Shown here: positions 15,943-23,778 of the stretch, one piece after another
Layout of the letters: every line of letters begins with the position of its first letter
Numbering within the stretch: the stretch's first letter is position 1
NCBI GenBank assembly: GCA_020829485.1
Contig: JAIVFU010000003.1
Coordinates: 62,001 to 126,000 of the forward strand
Reading direction: 5' to 3'
Length of the DNA stretch: 64,000 nt
Source: Nostoc sp. CHAB 5834
GTDB lineage: Bacteria; Cyanobacteriota; Cyanobacteriia; Cyanobacteriales; Nostocaceae
The notes under the pieces: model-generated
Database searches by the model: none
Told to the model about the DNA's origin: nothing
What the model saw: the letters and a program-made list of their open reading frames with translations, nothing else
Translations under genes and position numbers: made by a program

Positions 15943-17085
15943 ATGGATCGTCGGAATTTTCTAAAGTATGTCACTTTAGCAGGATCTAGCTTTGCCTTAA
16001 ATAGTTGCTCTCAAGGCAAAAATTCCAAATTGCAGGGTGAGGTATCTCCTTCAGCGTCGCCTGTGGCGGTAAATGAACCTCTAAAGGTGGGATTTGTTTA
16101 TGCCGGTACTGTGGGTGATTTTGGCTGGACTTATGCCCATGATTTAGGTCGCAGGGACATGGAAGCTTATCTTCAAGATAAGGTAAAAACTACCTTTGTG
16201 GAAAATGTTAACAAAGGTGCTGATGCCCAAAAGGTGATTCGCCAACTTGCATTAGATGGTAACAAGTTGATTTTTACAACTTCCTTCGAGTACATGAATC
16301 CAACAATTAAAGTTGCCAAGGAATTTAGTGATGTTGTCTTTGAACACTGTAGAGGATACAAACGTACTGCCAATGTCGGCACTTATCTAGGACGCTTTGA
16401 AGAACCGCGTTACTTAACCGGCATGATTGCTGGCAAAATGACAAAATCAAATGTAGTTGGTTTTATTGGCGCATACCCAATTCCAGAAGTAATTCGGGGA
16501 ATCAGTGCATTCACTCAAGGAGTAAGGCTAACAAATCCCCAAGCAAAAGTTAAGGTACTTTGGGTACAAAGTTGGTATGATGCAGCTAAAGAAAGAGAAG
16601 CGGCTCAAGCTTTGGTCAATTTAGGTGCGGATGTACTGACGCAGCATACCGGCTCTGGTGCCGTTGTCCAATTAGCACAAGAGAAAGGCATTTATGCTTT
16701 TGGCTACAACACTGATATGAGTAAGTTTGGTCAAAAAGCCCACCTGACATCAGCTATTAACAAATGGGGCAAATTCTATACAGATAAAGCCTTGGCTGTA
16801 ATGAGTAATACTTGGAAGTCTCAAGAGGTTTGGGATGGCATTGCTCAAGGAATGGTGGATATTTCCCCGATGAATCAGGTAATTCCGGCGGATGTGCAAC
16901 AACTGGTAAATGCGAAGCGCGATGAGTTTATTCAGGGTACTGCACATGCTTTTGATGGCCCGGTGAAAGATCAAAAAGGGGTGGTGCGAGTGCCAAAAGG
17001 TAAAGTTTTGGATGATCAGAGACAACTGGCGATGGATTGGTATGTTGAGGGAATTGAAGGGTCAATTCCAAAGGGTAAATCTTAG
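15943..17085 (+). CDS. BMP-family ABC transporter substrate-binding lipoprotein
   Basis: 380 residues. The N-terminus MDRRNFLKYVTLAGSSFALN has a twin-arginine-like RRNFLK and a lipobox ending at C22, so the protein is probably exported and lipid-anchored. The remainder follows the BMP/Med fold: VGFVYAGTVGDFGWTYAHD, KLIFTTSFEYMNPT, FEHCRGYKRTANVGTYLGRF and GAVVQLAQEKGIYAFGYNTD. Family members bind nucleosides or related ligands for an ABC importer. No permease or ATPase gene is adjacent here. It is preceded by a long repeat-rich spacer. Confidence 0.88.
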   Translation: MDRRNFLKYVTLAGSSFALNSCSQGKNSKLQGEVSPSASPVAVNEPLKVGFVYAGTVGDFGWTYAHDLGRRDMEAYLQDKVKTTFVENVNKGADAQKVIRQLALDGNKLIFTTSFEYMNPTIKVAKEFSDVVFEHCRGYKRTANVGTYLGRFEEPRYLTGMIAGKMTKSNVVGFIGAYPIPEVIRGISAFTQGVRLTNPQAKVKVLWVQSWYDAAKEREAAQALVNLGADVLTQHTGSGAVVQLAQEKGIYAFGYNTDMSKFGQKAHLTSAINKWGKFYTDKALAVMSNTWKSQEVWDGIAQGMVDISPMNQVIPADVQQLVNAKRDEFIQGTAHAFDGPVKDQKGVVRVPKGKVLDDQRQLAMDWYVEGIEGSIPKGKS

Positions 17086-17280
17086 CACTGCTAAACACTC
17101 AATCAACCCAATTTTGCTGAGTAAACCAAGTTTTATAATTTTCCCTCTTTCTCTCTGTGTTCTCTGTGCCTCTGCGGTTCCTTATTTAATTGACACAATA
17201 CTAGGATTTATTTTTTGAATTTTGGATGCTGATAGGGAGAAGTGGCTTTGATTCTAATCGGCGGCTTTTTCCTTCTTGAA

Positions 17281-18024
17281 TTAGTCGTGCAACTTGTCAA
17301 ATAGCCATGCCAAAGCACCATCAACATCAGTAACCTGCTCCCCTGGTGGTATGGCTGGACGATTTACCATAACAACGTTTACGCCCAGTTCTCGCGCTGC
17401 AATAATCTTGGATTTTGTTGCATCGCCACCGCTATTTTTACTCACGATGGTATCAATCTTGTTATGAATCAGGATTTGCCTTTCATTATTAAGAGTGAAA
17501 GGTCCGCGATCGCACAATATCACTCCCGGTGGCACTAAAGCATCATCACTAGGAGGATCAATCATCCGCATCAGAAACCAAATTTTATCTAGGTGAGCAA
17601 AGGCGGCGAGTTCTTGCCTGCCAACTGTTAAAAATACTCGCTGTGCCTGGTTTGCTATAGATGCGGCGGCGGCTTCAACACTATCAACTTCAATCCAGCG
17701 ATCGCCACTTACTTTTTCCCAAGGCGGACGGATTAACATCAGACGGGGTACTGCGACTTCGCTTGCAGCATCCGCCGCATTAAAAGAAATCTGAGTAGCG
17801 AAAGGATGGGTTGCATCAATTAATAAGTCGATTTGCATGAGTTGCAGATAGCTAGCCAATCCAGCCACACCACCGAAGCCTCCAACCCTTAAATCGCCTA
17901 ACGGTACTGATGGTTCACGGGTACGCCCTGCTAAAGATGTAATTGCTTCTAAACCTTGGATAGTCGCCACTTTGGCAGCTAGTTCTGCGGCATCTCCTGT
18001 ACCACCCAGAATCAAAACGCGCAT
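17281..18024 (-). CDS. cobK: Cobalt-precorrin-6A reductase
   Basis: 247 residues. The N-terminal ILGGTGDAAELA and the central DATHPFATQISFNAADAA are CobK/CbiJ signatures; VFLTVGRQELAAF and SKNSGGDATKSKIIAARELG complete the family. It reduces the corrin ring intermediate precorrin-6A (or its cobalt form) with NADPH in B12 synthesis. It begins only 3 bp after the stop of the DUF1636 gene, so the two are one operon under the cobalamin riboswitch at 18484-18657. Length is normal. Confidence 0.92.
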   Translation of the reverse strand: MRVLILGGTGDAAELAAKVATIQGLEAITSLAGRTREPSVPLGDLRVGGFGGVAGLASYLQLMQIDLLIDATHPFATQISFNAADAASEVAVPRLMLIRPPWEKVSGDRWIEVDSVEAAAASIANQAQRVFLTVGRQELAAFAHLDKIWFLMRMIDPPSDDALVPPGVILCDRGPFTLNNERQILIHNKIDTIVSKNSGGDATKSKIIAARELGVNVVMVNRPAIPPGEQVTDVDGALAWLFDKLHD

Positions 18025-18027
18025 TAT

Positions 18028-18444
18028 TTAAGATAAAGGTGGAATCTTTGCCAAAATGCCCTTTTTCAGCGCTTCTGGACGCTCTGACCAAGGCAGTAAA
18101 CCATCTGCTTTGACATAGTATTGACTAGCACATTCTAGTACCGCAGATGCACTACCATCAACAGCTAAATCACCAAATAAATATGTTAATTTGCCTTTAG
18201 CAGCAAAGGCAACTACACAGGAACGATTACAAGCACTCATGCATTCAACTTCCTGAATTGGGAATTGATATTGTAAGTCCCAATCTTGTGCAAGCTGCTG
18301 AAGTTGAGATAGAAGTTTTTCACCGCCACTTTCACCTAAGCGTTTTCCATCTTGCCAAACGCTAGCACAAGTTTTGCAAACAAATAAAGTATGGTCAGCA
18401 ACACCCAAGGGACTAGTCGGGGAAATATTTACAGTGGTAGTCAT
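18028..18444 (-). CDS. DUF1636 metal-binding-like protein in a B12-controlled operon
   Basis: 138 residues from the ATG at 18444 (MTTTVNISPTSPLGV). An upstream in-frame ATG at 18492 lies inside the terminal box of the riboswitch, while 18444 has GCGAGGTACAG immediately before it, so 18444 is preferred. LFVCKTCASVW and EVECMSACNRSCVVAFAAKG give a CxxC and a CxxxCxxxC pattern of DUF1636, a thioredoxin-like 2Fe-2S ferredoxin-type family often beside cobalamin or CobW genes. The role is unknown; an iron-sulfur or metal-handling function linked to corrin synthesis is inferred. Confidence 0.82.
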   Translation of the reverse strand: MTTTVNISPTSPLGVADHTLFVCKTCASVWQDGKRLGESGGEKLLSQLQQLAQDWDLQYQFPIQEVECMSACNRSCVVAFAAKGKLTYLFGDLAVDGSASAVLECASQYYVKADGLLPWSERPEALKKGILAKIPPLS

Positions 18445-18483
18445 CTGTACCTCGCAGATATGTGGAACTGATAAATCTATTTC

Positions 18484-18657
18484 GGCGGGCATCCTGACTC
18501 ACTCTATTTGGGATTTTATATGACATCTCAAATGGGTTTACAGTTGCTCCCAAGCGCCGGATTTGCACCGAACTTTAAGAGTTACCTCTGGTAGCTGCTC
18601 CCCACCAGAGCCGAATGACCTTATCGATCATACACCCTAGTCGAATGGTACTTCCCT
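18484..18657 (-). promoter_or_regulatory. Cobalamin riboswitch
   Basis: Read on the minus strand: a stem CTCTGGTG...CCAGAGG, then the core TTCGGTGCAAATCCGGCGC, GGGAGCAACTGTAA, and the terminal AGTCAGGATGCCCGCC. These match the conserved blocks of the AdoCbl riboswitch. It precedes DUF1636-cobK and should lower their expression when B12 is plentiful. Confidence 0.9.
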
Positions 18658-18730
18658 TATAAAATTGATTTACACTTTTATCTTGCTTTATCAAGAAAGT
18701 ATGTGTTATTGTTGATAACTGTGTAGTTAA

Positions 18731-18804
<74 letters not shown>

Positions 18805-18901
18805 TTTTTGTTGTAGTTTGCTAATTATTTGTCACGGGGAGAAATAATTAGCAAACTACAAATCAGCCCATCACATAACACCTTGAAAGGGCTAGTCCTA
18901 T

Positions 18902-19963
18902 TTAACTACGCCCGAATCCTTGACCACGCAAAACCTTTGACCATACAACTAATTCGCCCTGTTCACCGCCTGCGGCCAGTAACTTGCCTTGGGGATGCCA
19001 AGCTAGGCTAGAAAATCCTCCTGAGACACCTGTGATAATTTGGGATACTTCTTTGGCTTTGTTCCACAAACATAACCAGCCGTCAGCAGCAGCAGAAGCA
19101 AGAAGGAAACTTTTAGGTGCAAAGGCGATCGCATTGATCACACCCACATGATTTGTTAATACTCGCGCTTCCCAACCTAAAGTATCATCCTCTAGCTTTT
19201 CCCACACCACAATACCTTCAACGCTAGAAGATGCTAGTATTGGCGCACCTACTTTGGTCATAGCTTCTGACCATGCCAATTGGCGAATTTTACCAGGGAA
19301 GCCGCGCATCACCCAAGGGTCGGGGTTGTTCCATTCTAAAACGGTGACACTACGATCCATGTTGCCAGAAGCCAGGAATTTGCCATCAGGCGACCAAGCC
19401 ATCGCTACACTGACAGTAGTCATATCAAGATTGTATGGTTCTTCATCCCAGTTTTGACTATGCCAAATCTTGACTCCCTTATAACCACTAATGGCTAAGT
19501 ATTGTCCGTCAATGCGCCAATCTATACCCAATACTGAAGAATTATCGAAATTCAGCGTCACGATAACTTCACGAGTATCTGCATCCCAGACTTGGACGTA
19601 ACGCCCCAAACTAAAAGCCAGTTGGTTGCTGGTATAATTCCAAGCTAGCTTGTCAACCCATGCGGGGGCATTTTCCAAGGTGGCGATTAATTCAGTATCG
19701 CGCCAAATTTTTACTTGTCCATCTTGTCCCCCAACGGCTAAAAATTTTCCATCTGGGGAAAATGCCAGACAGTCTACTGATTTACCGGTACTAGTTTGTA
19801 AAGTTGTGAGTTCGCCATCATTCCACAAAACTACTTCCCCGGCGGCGGAAGTTGCTGCTAAAGTTTTACCTTGTGGCGACCAAGCGATCGCAGTTACATA
19901 ATCTGAAAGTGTCCCCGAATAGTGTTGTTCAAATTCCTTAGATTTGCTGGTTGTGGTGTTCAT
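18902..19963 (-). CDS. WD40 repeat protein paired with COG0523 gene
   Basis: 353 residues in seven WD40-like blades, e.g. VTAIAWSPQGKTLAATSAAG, VDCLAFSPDGKFLAVGGQDG, VAMAWSPDGKFLASGNMD, INAIAFAPKSFLLASAAADG and FSSLAWHPQGKLLAAGGEQG. The protein should form a single beta-propeller, with no enzyme domain, signal or membrane segment. It lies 108 bp downstream of the COG0523 GTPase gene in the same direction, separated by an inverted heptamer array, and may be read from the same Zur-like promoter. It probably acts as a protein-binding scaffold; the partner is unknown. Confidence 0.85.
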   Translation of the reverse strand: MNTTTSKSKEFEQHYSGTLSDYVTAIAWSPQGKTLAATSAAGEVVLWNDGELTTLQTSTGKSVDCLAFSPDGKFLAVGGQDGQVKIWRDTELIATLENAPAWVDKLAWNYTSNQLAFSLGRYVQVWDADTREVIVTLNFDNSSVLGIDWRIDGQYLAISGYKGVKIWHSQNWDEEPYNLDMTTVSVAMAWSPDGKFLASGNMDRSVTVLEWNNPDPWVMRGFPGKIRQLAWSEAMTKVGAPILASSSVEGIVVWEKLEDDTLGWEARVLTNHVGVINAIAFAPKSFLLASAAADGWLCLWNKAKEVSQIITGVSGGFSSLAWHPQGKLLAAGGEQGELVVWSKVLRGQGFGRS

Positions 19964-19974
19964 ATTTGTAAAGG

Positions 19975-20069
19975 GGGAGTAGGGAATGGGGAATGGGGAA
20001 TAGGGAATAGGGAATAGAGAATGGGAAATGGTAAATTCCCTACTCCCTACTCCCCACTCCCTACTCCCT
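19975..20069. repeat. Inverted GGGAATA/TACTCCC heptamer array between two genes
   Basis: Runs of GGGGAATGGGGAATAGGG are followed by CTACTCCCTACTCCCCACTC, giving a long foldback in the spacer between the COG0523 and WD40 genes. It may reduce read-through. Confidence 0.7.
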
Positions 20070-20071
20070 AT

Positions 20072-21043
20072 TTAAGCTAGACAAGCGAGAAAATCTTGCT
20101 TAAGTTTTGCTGCATCAAGGTTGCGGCCGATGAAGACTAGTTCGTTTTTGGGGGTTTCGCTGGGTTTCCAGGGGCGATCGGGTTTGCCATCAAATATCAT
20201 GTGTACTCCTTGGAATACAAATCGATTATCTTCTCCAGAAATATTTAAAATGCCTTTCATCCGAAAAATATCTGGGCCTTGGGTACGCAGTAACTCCGAA
20301 AGCCAAGTGTTTAACTTTTCTCCATCAACTGCACCCGCTTCTACTAAAGCCACAGAAAAGACAGTTTCATCGTGTACGTGGGCATCTTCCCCTAAGAAAT
20401 CTGGATCAATTTCTAATGCCCGATCTAAATCAAAGGCTTTTACACATAATAAAGCATCCATTCCGAGTTCAGAATTTTGAGTACGGTAGATTTTTGCGAT
20501 CGCATTCATCGCCCGAATCCGTTTCTCCAATTCATCCAACTCTTCTGGCGCTACTAAATCTGTTTTATTAAGTAAAATTACATCAGCAAAAGCAATCTGT
20601 TCTTGGGCTTCGTCTGCATCCCAGTGCTGCCAAATATGCTTGGCATCTACAACTGTCACCACCGCATCTAGAGATAGTTGACTTTGTAAATCTTCATCAA
20701 CAAAAAATGTCTGAATTACTGGTGCTGGATCGGCTAATCCAGTTGTTTCAATTACTAAATGGTCAAATTTATCGCGTCGCTTCATCAAATTGCCAATGAT
20801 GCGAATTAAATCACCGCGCACTGTACAACAGATACAGCCATTATTCATTTCAAATATTTCTTCATCTGCATCGATAATCAATTGATTATCAATACCCACT
20901 TCCCCAAATTCATTGACAATCACAGCAACTTTTTTGCCGTGTTCGTAGGTGAGGATGTGATTGAGTAGAGTCGTTTTACCTGCTCCCAAATAGCCTGTAA
21001 GAACAGTAACGGGAACTGAATTGTTGATTACGTCAGCCACCAT
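20072..21043 (-). CDS. COG0523 (CobW-family) metal-chaperone GTPase
   Basis: 323 residues. Walker A GYLGAGKTTLLNHIL (residues 17-31), the metal-binding GCICC motif in NNGCICCTVRGDLI, ETTGLADPAPVIQ, and the NKTD GTP-specificity motif. A CobW_C domain is at residues 220-323. The family uses GTP hydrolysis to deliver metals, most often zinc. An 18 bp palindrome resembling a cyanobacterial Zur box lies 27 bp upstream, so zinc-starvation expression is likely. It has no long His-rich loop, only HVHDE near residue 221. Cobalamin involvement is less likely despite the CobW name, because the B12-controlled operon is separate. Confidence 0.9.
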   Translation of the reverse strand: MVADVINNSVPVTVLTGYLGAGKTTLLNHILTYEHGKKVAVIVNEFGEVGIDNQLIIDADEEIFEMNNGCICCTVRGDLIRIIGNLMKRRDKFDHLVIETTGLADPAPVIQTFFVDEDLQSQLSLDAVVTVVDAKHIWQHWDADEAQEQIAFADVILLNKTDLVAPEELDELEKRIRAMNAIAKIYRTQNSELGMDALLCVKAFDLDRALEIDPDFLGEDAHVHDETVFSVALVEAGAVDGEKLNTWLSELLRTQGPDIFRMKGILNISGEDNRFVFQGVHMIFDGKPDRPWKPSETPKNELVFIGRNLDAAKLKQDFLACLA

Positions 21044-21070
21044 ACTCTAAATTCCTCTTGTCTCACCTTA

Positions 21071-21088
21071 TGGATAATCATTATCACA
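21071..21088. promoter_or_regulatory. Zur-like operator
   Basis: TGGATAATCATTATCACA contains the perfect palindrome GATAATCATTATC except for its central base, close to the TGATAATNATTATCA consensus reported for Zur in Nostoc-type cyanobacteria. It is 27 bp upstream of the COG0523 start. Confidence 0.75.
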
Positions 21089-21102
21089 TATCATAAATCT
21101 TT

Positions 21103-21207
21103 TTATATTTTTGTGCGAACTTGCTTATTTTCCCAATTCCAGAGATATTCTTGAACTACTCCACCAAAGCCAATAGCAGCAGAGGTAGATAATAATTTTG
21201 TTGACAT
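21103..21207 (-). CDS. Possible 34-residue small protein upstream of the Zur-like box
   Basis: The ATG at 21207 opens a 34-codon frame (MSTKLLSTSAAIGFGGVVQE then YLWNWENKQVRTKI) ending at 21103. It has an amphipathic N-terminal half and a basic tail. I do not recognise it and there is no strong ribosome site, so it may be a chance frame or a gene remnant. Confidence 0.25.
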   Translation of the reverse strand: MSTKLLSTSAAIGFGGVVQEYLWNWENKQVRTKI

Positions 21208-21255
21208 GAGACTAAATTTATTATTAAGACTAAAGCAGAGGTATTTCATTTTCAT

Positions 21256-21512
21256 CTAGTCCGCCTCAGAATGAATTCTGAGTCTAATAGCTAGGACTTA
21301 CGCAATAACTCTCTGAAACTCTCATTCCTTTGTGTCCTACCCTGCGGGAAGCCACTTCGTGTCTATGCGCCTTTGCGGTTCGTTTTTCCATTATTTTGCG
21401 TAAGTCCTGATAGCGAAAGTCGTCTTAAGACGACTGAGAAAAGATTATAGTCCGTTTTAACGCACTTGAGCTATTAGCCTGTGAACTTCAGTCCGGGCGG
21501 TTTCTGTCTCGA
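21256..21512. repeat. Family H repeat split by a family D element
   Basis: Left part CCGCCTCAGAATGAATTCTG...TCTAATAGC and right part GAAAGTCGTCTTAAGACGAC...GAGCTATTAGCC...GAACTTCAGTCCGGGCGG together match, in reverse orientation, the family H copy at 14978-15127. A family D element (21292-21409) interrupts it. Confidence 0.7.
21292..21409. repeat. Family D inverted-repeat element nested in family H
   Basis: 118 bp, ends TAGGACTTACGCAA and TTTTGCGTAAGTCCTG, flanked by direct 5 bp copies of ATAGC at 21287-21291 and 21410-21414. Removing the element and one ATAGC restores the host repeat (TCTAATAGCGAAAGTC). Confidence 0.88.
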
Positions 21513-21556
21513 ACGAAATAGCACTGAAGACACGATTAATCGCGTGTGTCATTTGT

Positions 21557-21997
21557 TTAGTTAGGCGAATCTAACTTACATTCCAATGCTTTTTTTTGCA
21601 TGGTTTTAAAAATGTTGTAAAACCCATTAGCACGGGAAGGTGTAAGACTAACATTTAAACCTGTTTCTTGAATAAAATCTGGGGTAAGTTGGACAATCTC
21701 AGTTGGCGTTAGTCCATGCAATCCTTCAACCAGAAGCCCTACTAAACCTTTGGTTAACTGGGAATCAGACTCGCCCTGAAATACAACCTTACCGTCATCC
21801 AAGGCTGCGGTGATATAAACTTGAGATACGCAACCAGGAACTTTATTTTCAGGTAATTTATCAGCTTCTGGGAACTCATTGAGCTTCTGAGCATACCAGA
21901 TTAGCTGTTCATAGCGTCGCTTCGGTTCGGAAGCGCGTTGAAAGCGCTGGACAATTTTAGCGAGCGCAGGTGGCAAAAAATCTAGAGTTGAGGACAT
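21557..21997 (-). CDS. sufE: Cysteine desulfurase sulfur acceptor SufE
   Basis: 146 residues. The catalytic Cys lies in NKVPGCVSQVYI (residue 56), followed by FQGESDSQLTKGLVGLLVEGL and LTPSRANGFYNIFKTM, all SufE signatures. SufE accepts persulfide sulfur from SufS for iron-sulfur cluster assembly in the cytosol. The ATG at 21997 gives the usual length. It is separate from other suf genes, as is common in cyanobacteria. Confidence 0.93.
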   Translation of the reverse strand: MSSTLDFLPPALAKIVQRFQRASEPKRRYEQLIWYAQKLNEFPEADKLPENKVPGCVSQVYITAALDDGKVVFQGESDSQLTKGLVGLLVEGLHGLTPTEIVQLTPDFIQETGLNVSLTPSRANGFYNIFKTMQKKALECKLDSPN

Positions 21998-22201
21998 AAC
22001 AGAAGCTGCAAATGATCGGTATCACTTTGAGTGTAGATTATCTTTAGAGCGATCGCGCCGACCGTTCACCTTGGCATATCAGCTAGCCATAACATGTCAA
22101 ATCTAGATAATTACTGCGTAGGCGCAGCCCAACCTAGGCATCGCATCCCCATCGTCCAGGTTTTTCAATGCCTCTAATCACAAAAACTTAATTTTATTCT
22201 A

Positions 22202-22367
22202 AACCTCATCTAAGTTGAAAACCGTAGTTTTTGCCCTCACCCTAAATCCCTCTCCCATATCTGGGAGAGGGACTTTGAAATTCTGGCTCCCCGAATCCCA
22301 GATTTGGGGGATGAGGGCAAATCCTTTTCATCACCGAAGAACTACAGGTTTCAAGATAGACGCGGTT
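22202..22367. repeat. Family A inverted-repeat element, copy 2
   Basis: 166 bp, flanked by TA at 22200-22201 and 22368-22369. It is near-identical to the reverse of 674-851 apart from a 12 bp deletion and a few substitutions. It lies in the 650 bp gene-free spacer between sufE and the RNA-binding protein gene. Confidence 0.88.
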
Positions 22368-22384
22368 TAAGTAGAAAACTATAT

Positions 22385-22500
22385 CACTCCGTAGCATATT
22401 CTCTGCGTGCCTCTGCGCTTACCTTCTCTACGAGACGCTTTGCGAATGCGTGCCTCTGCGTTTAAATTTCAACCCTCGATTCTCCACGATTCGACAACGT
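22385..22500. repeat. Dispersed repeat shared with 28300-28432
   Basis: Contains ATTCTCTGCGTGCCTCTGCG, then TGCGTTTAAATTTCA and CCCTCGATTCTCCACGATT, matching the order of blocks at 28300-28432. The central part here includes TTCTCTACGAGACGCT, also part of the palindrome at 10010. There are no coding features. Confidence 0.6.
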
Positions 22501-22644
22501 GATACCTACTGCGGGTTGCGCCTACATACTTACAAAATTAGCTGCAATTAGATTTAACTAAGCAGCTAGATAATAATCAACAATTAAAAATTAAAAATCA
22601 AAAAAAATTCTGATTTTTAATTTTTAATTTCTCTCCCTTAGGGA

Positions 22645-23151
22645 CTAATTCGTAGTTTGTGCAGCTAACATCTGCTTCAGCTTTTCTAATTCCGAAGCCC
22701 AACGAGGATCTGGACGAATAGCGTCTGAATCGGTGGTTGTGGTGCTGTTTTCACGAGAACCTCCGCCGCCTCCGCCGCCACGACGAGGCTTCTTAGAGCT
22801 TTTCTCGCGGCGGCTACCTTCTCTAGTAGGCATAGGAGTGGGGGTACTACTAGCAGCAGTAACTGGTTTGGGAGCTTGCTCCTCGCCCTCATCACCTTTT
22901 GTCCGAGGTAATGCTTTCTCTAGTTTAATAGGAGTGTCTTTGAACATCTGACCATTATATTTTTCAATAATTTCGTCAGCTTGTTCGTCGTTGTTGACTG
23001 TTAGAAAACCGAAACCACGGCATTTGCCAGTTTTACGGTCTTTAATTAATTTAGTAGTTACAGCATCACCTTCTGCTGCAAAAACTGCTTGCAGATCCTG
23101 ACGATCTATTTCTTCTTTAGGCAAATTACCTATATATAGGCGAATGGACAT
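22645..23151 (-). CDS. RRM-type RNA-binding protein
   Basis: 168 residues. One RRM spans residues 1-80: RNP2 is LYIGNL (5-10) and RNP1 is KCRGFGFLTV (43-52). A Pro/Thr linker follows, then KKPRRGGGGGGGSRE, a Gly-rich basic tail, and a final conserved-looking block DPRWASELEKLKQMLAAQ. Cyanobacterial Rbp proteins of this type bind RNA and some are cold-induced. This one is longer than the ~100-residue Rbp proteins because of its C-terminal extension. A 600 bp gene-free upstream region could hold a long leader. Confidence 0.9.
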   Translation of the reverse strand: MSIRLYIGNLPKEEIDRQDLQAVFAAEGDAVTTKLIKDRKTGKCRGFGFLTVNNDEQADEIIEKYNGQMFKDTPIKLEKALPRTKGDEGEEQAPKPVTAASSTPTPMPTREGSRREKSSKKPRRGGGGGGGSRENSTTTTDSDAIRPDPRWASELEKLKQMLAAQTTN

Positions 23152-23778
23152 GAACTATACCTCCAGAGTTGAATGAACATGGCAAGGCAAGAAAACAATC
23201 ACTTGGCTTTGGCTTTTAAATAGATGCTATTGACCAAGACTGCCATAAACCAATTTTTTTGCTCGAAACTGTCAACCTATACAACAATACAGTTTTTCGT
23301 CGGGATCAAGCTTGTTTAATCCAAAAGCCCACACTATGTATGGTGAGCTAATAACACCTTAATTCTAAGAATTGTAAATTTAATAGTCTATTGCCTGCTA
23401 AAGTACACGCTTTCTTCCATGCCTTTTTCGCAGAATCAAATACCATTCCTTACATTACCACGGTATTTTCTACGTAGCTAGTTTAGCGCATACATTTCTG
23501 ACGTTAGTATTACTACATCGTAACATAAAACACATTTTTTTATTCAACCGAGCATATTTTTAAACAAAAACCAGCCGCTGGCTGGTTAATTTCCTGCTGT
23601 GTTGGGAGGATAAAAAGTATTGACCGGGGGGAAAAGCATCAGAATTTATAACTAAGCTGTAGTGCTGAGTTATGTAGCCTGCTATTGTTTGTGTAAATAA
23701 ATGTAACACTTTGAAAGAAAACCTGCAACTTTTGTTTACATTCCGATTTGTCCTTTGTCCTTTGTCCTTTGCTAATGA
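23152..23778. other. Intergenic region with minus-strand terminator
   Basis: No gene seen. It holds the upstream region of the RRM gene, the hairpin at 23569-23587, and a short run of GTCCTTT heptamers (about 23748-23772) just before the stop of the M48-like gene. Confidence 0.5.
23569..23587 (-). terminator. Hairpin terminator, minus strand
   Basis: AACCAGCC / GGCTGGTT with a 3-base loop, followed on the minus strand by TTTTGTTTAAAA. It lies about 190 bp beyond the stop of the gene at 23779. Confidence 0.6.
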
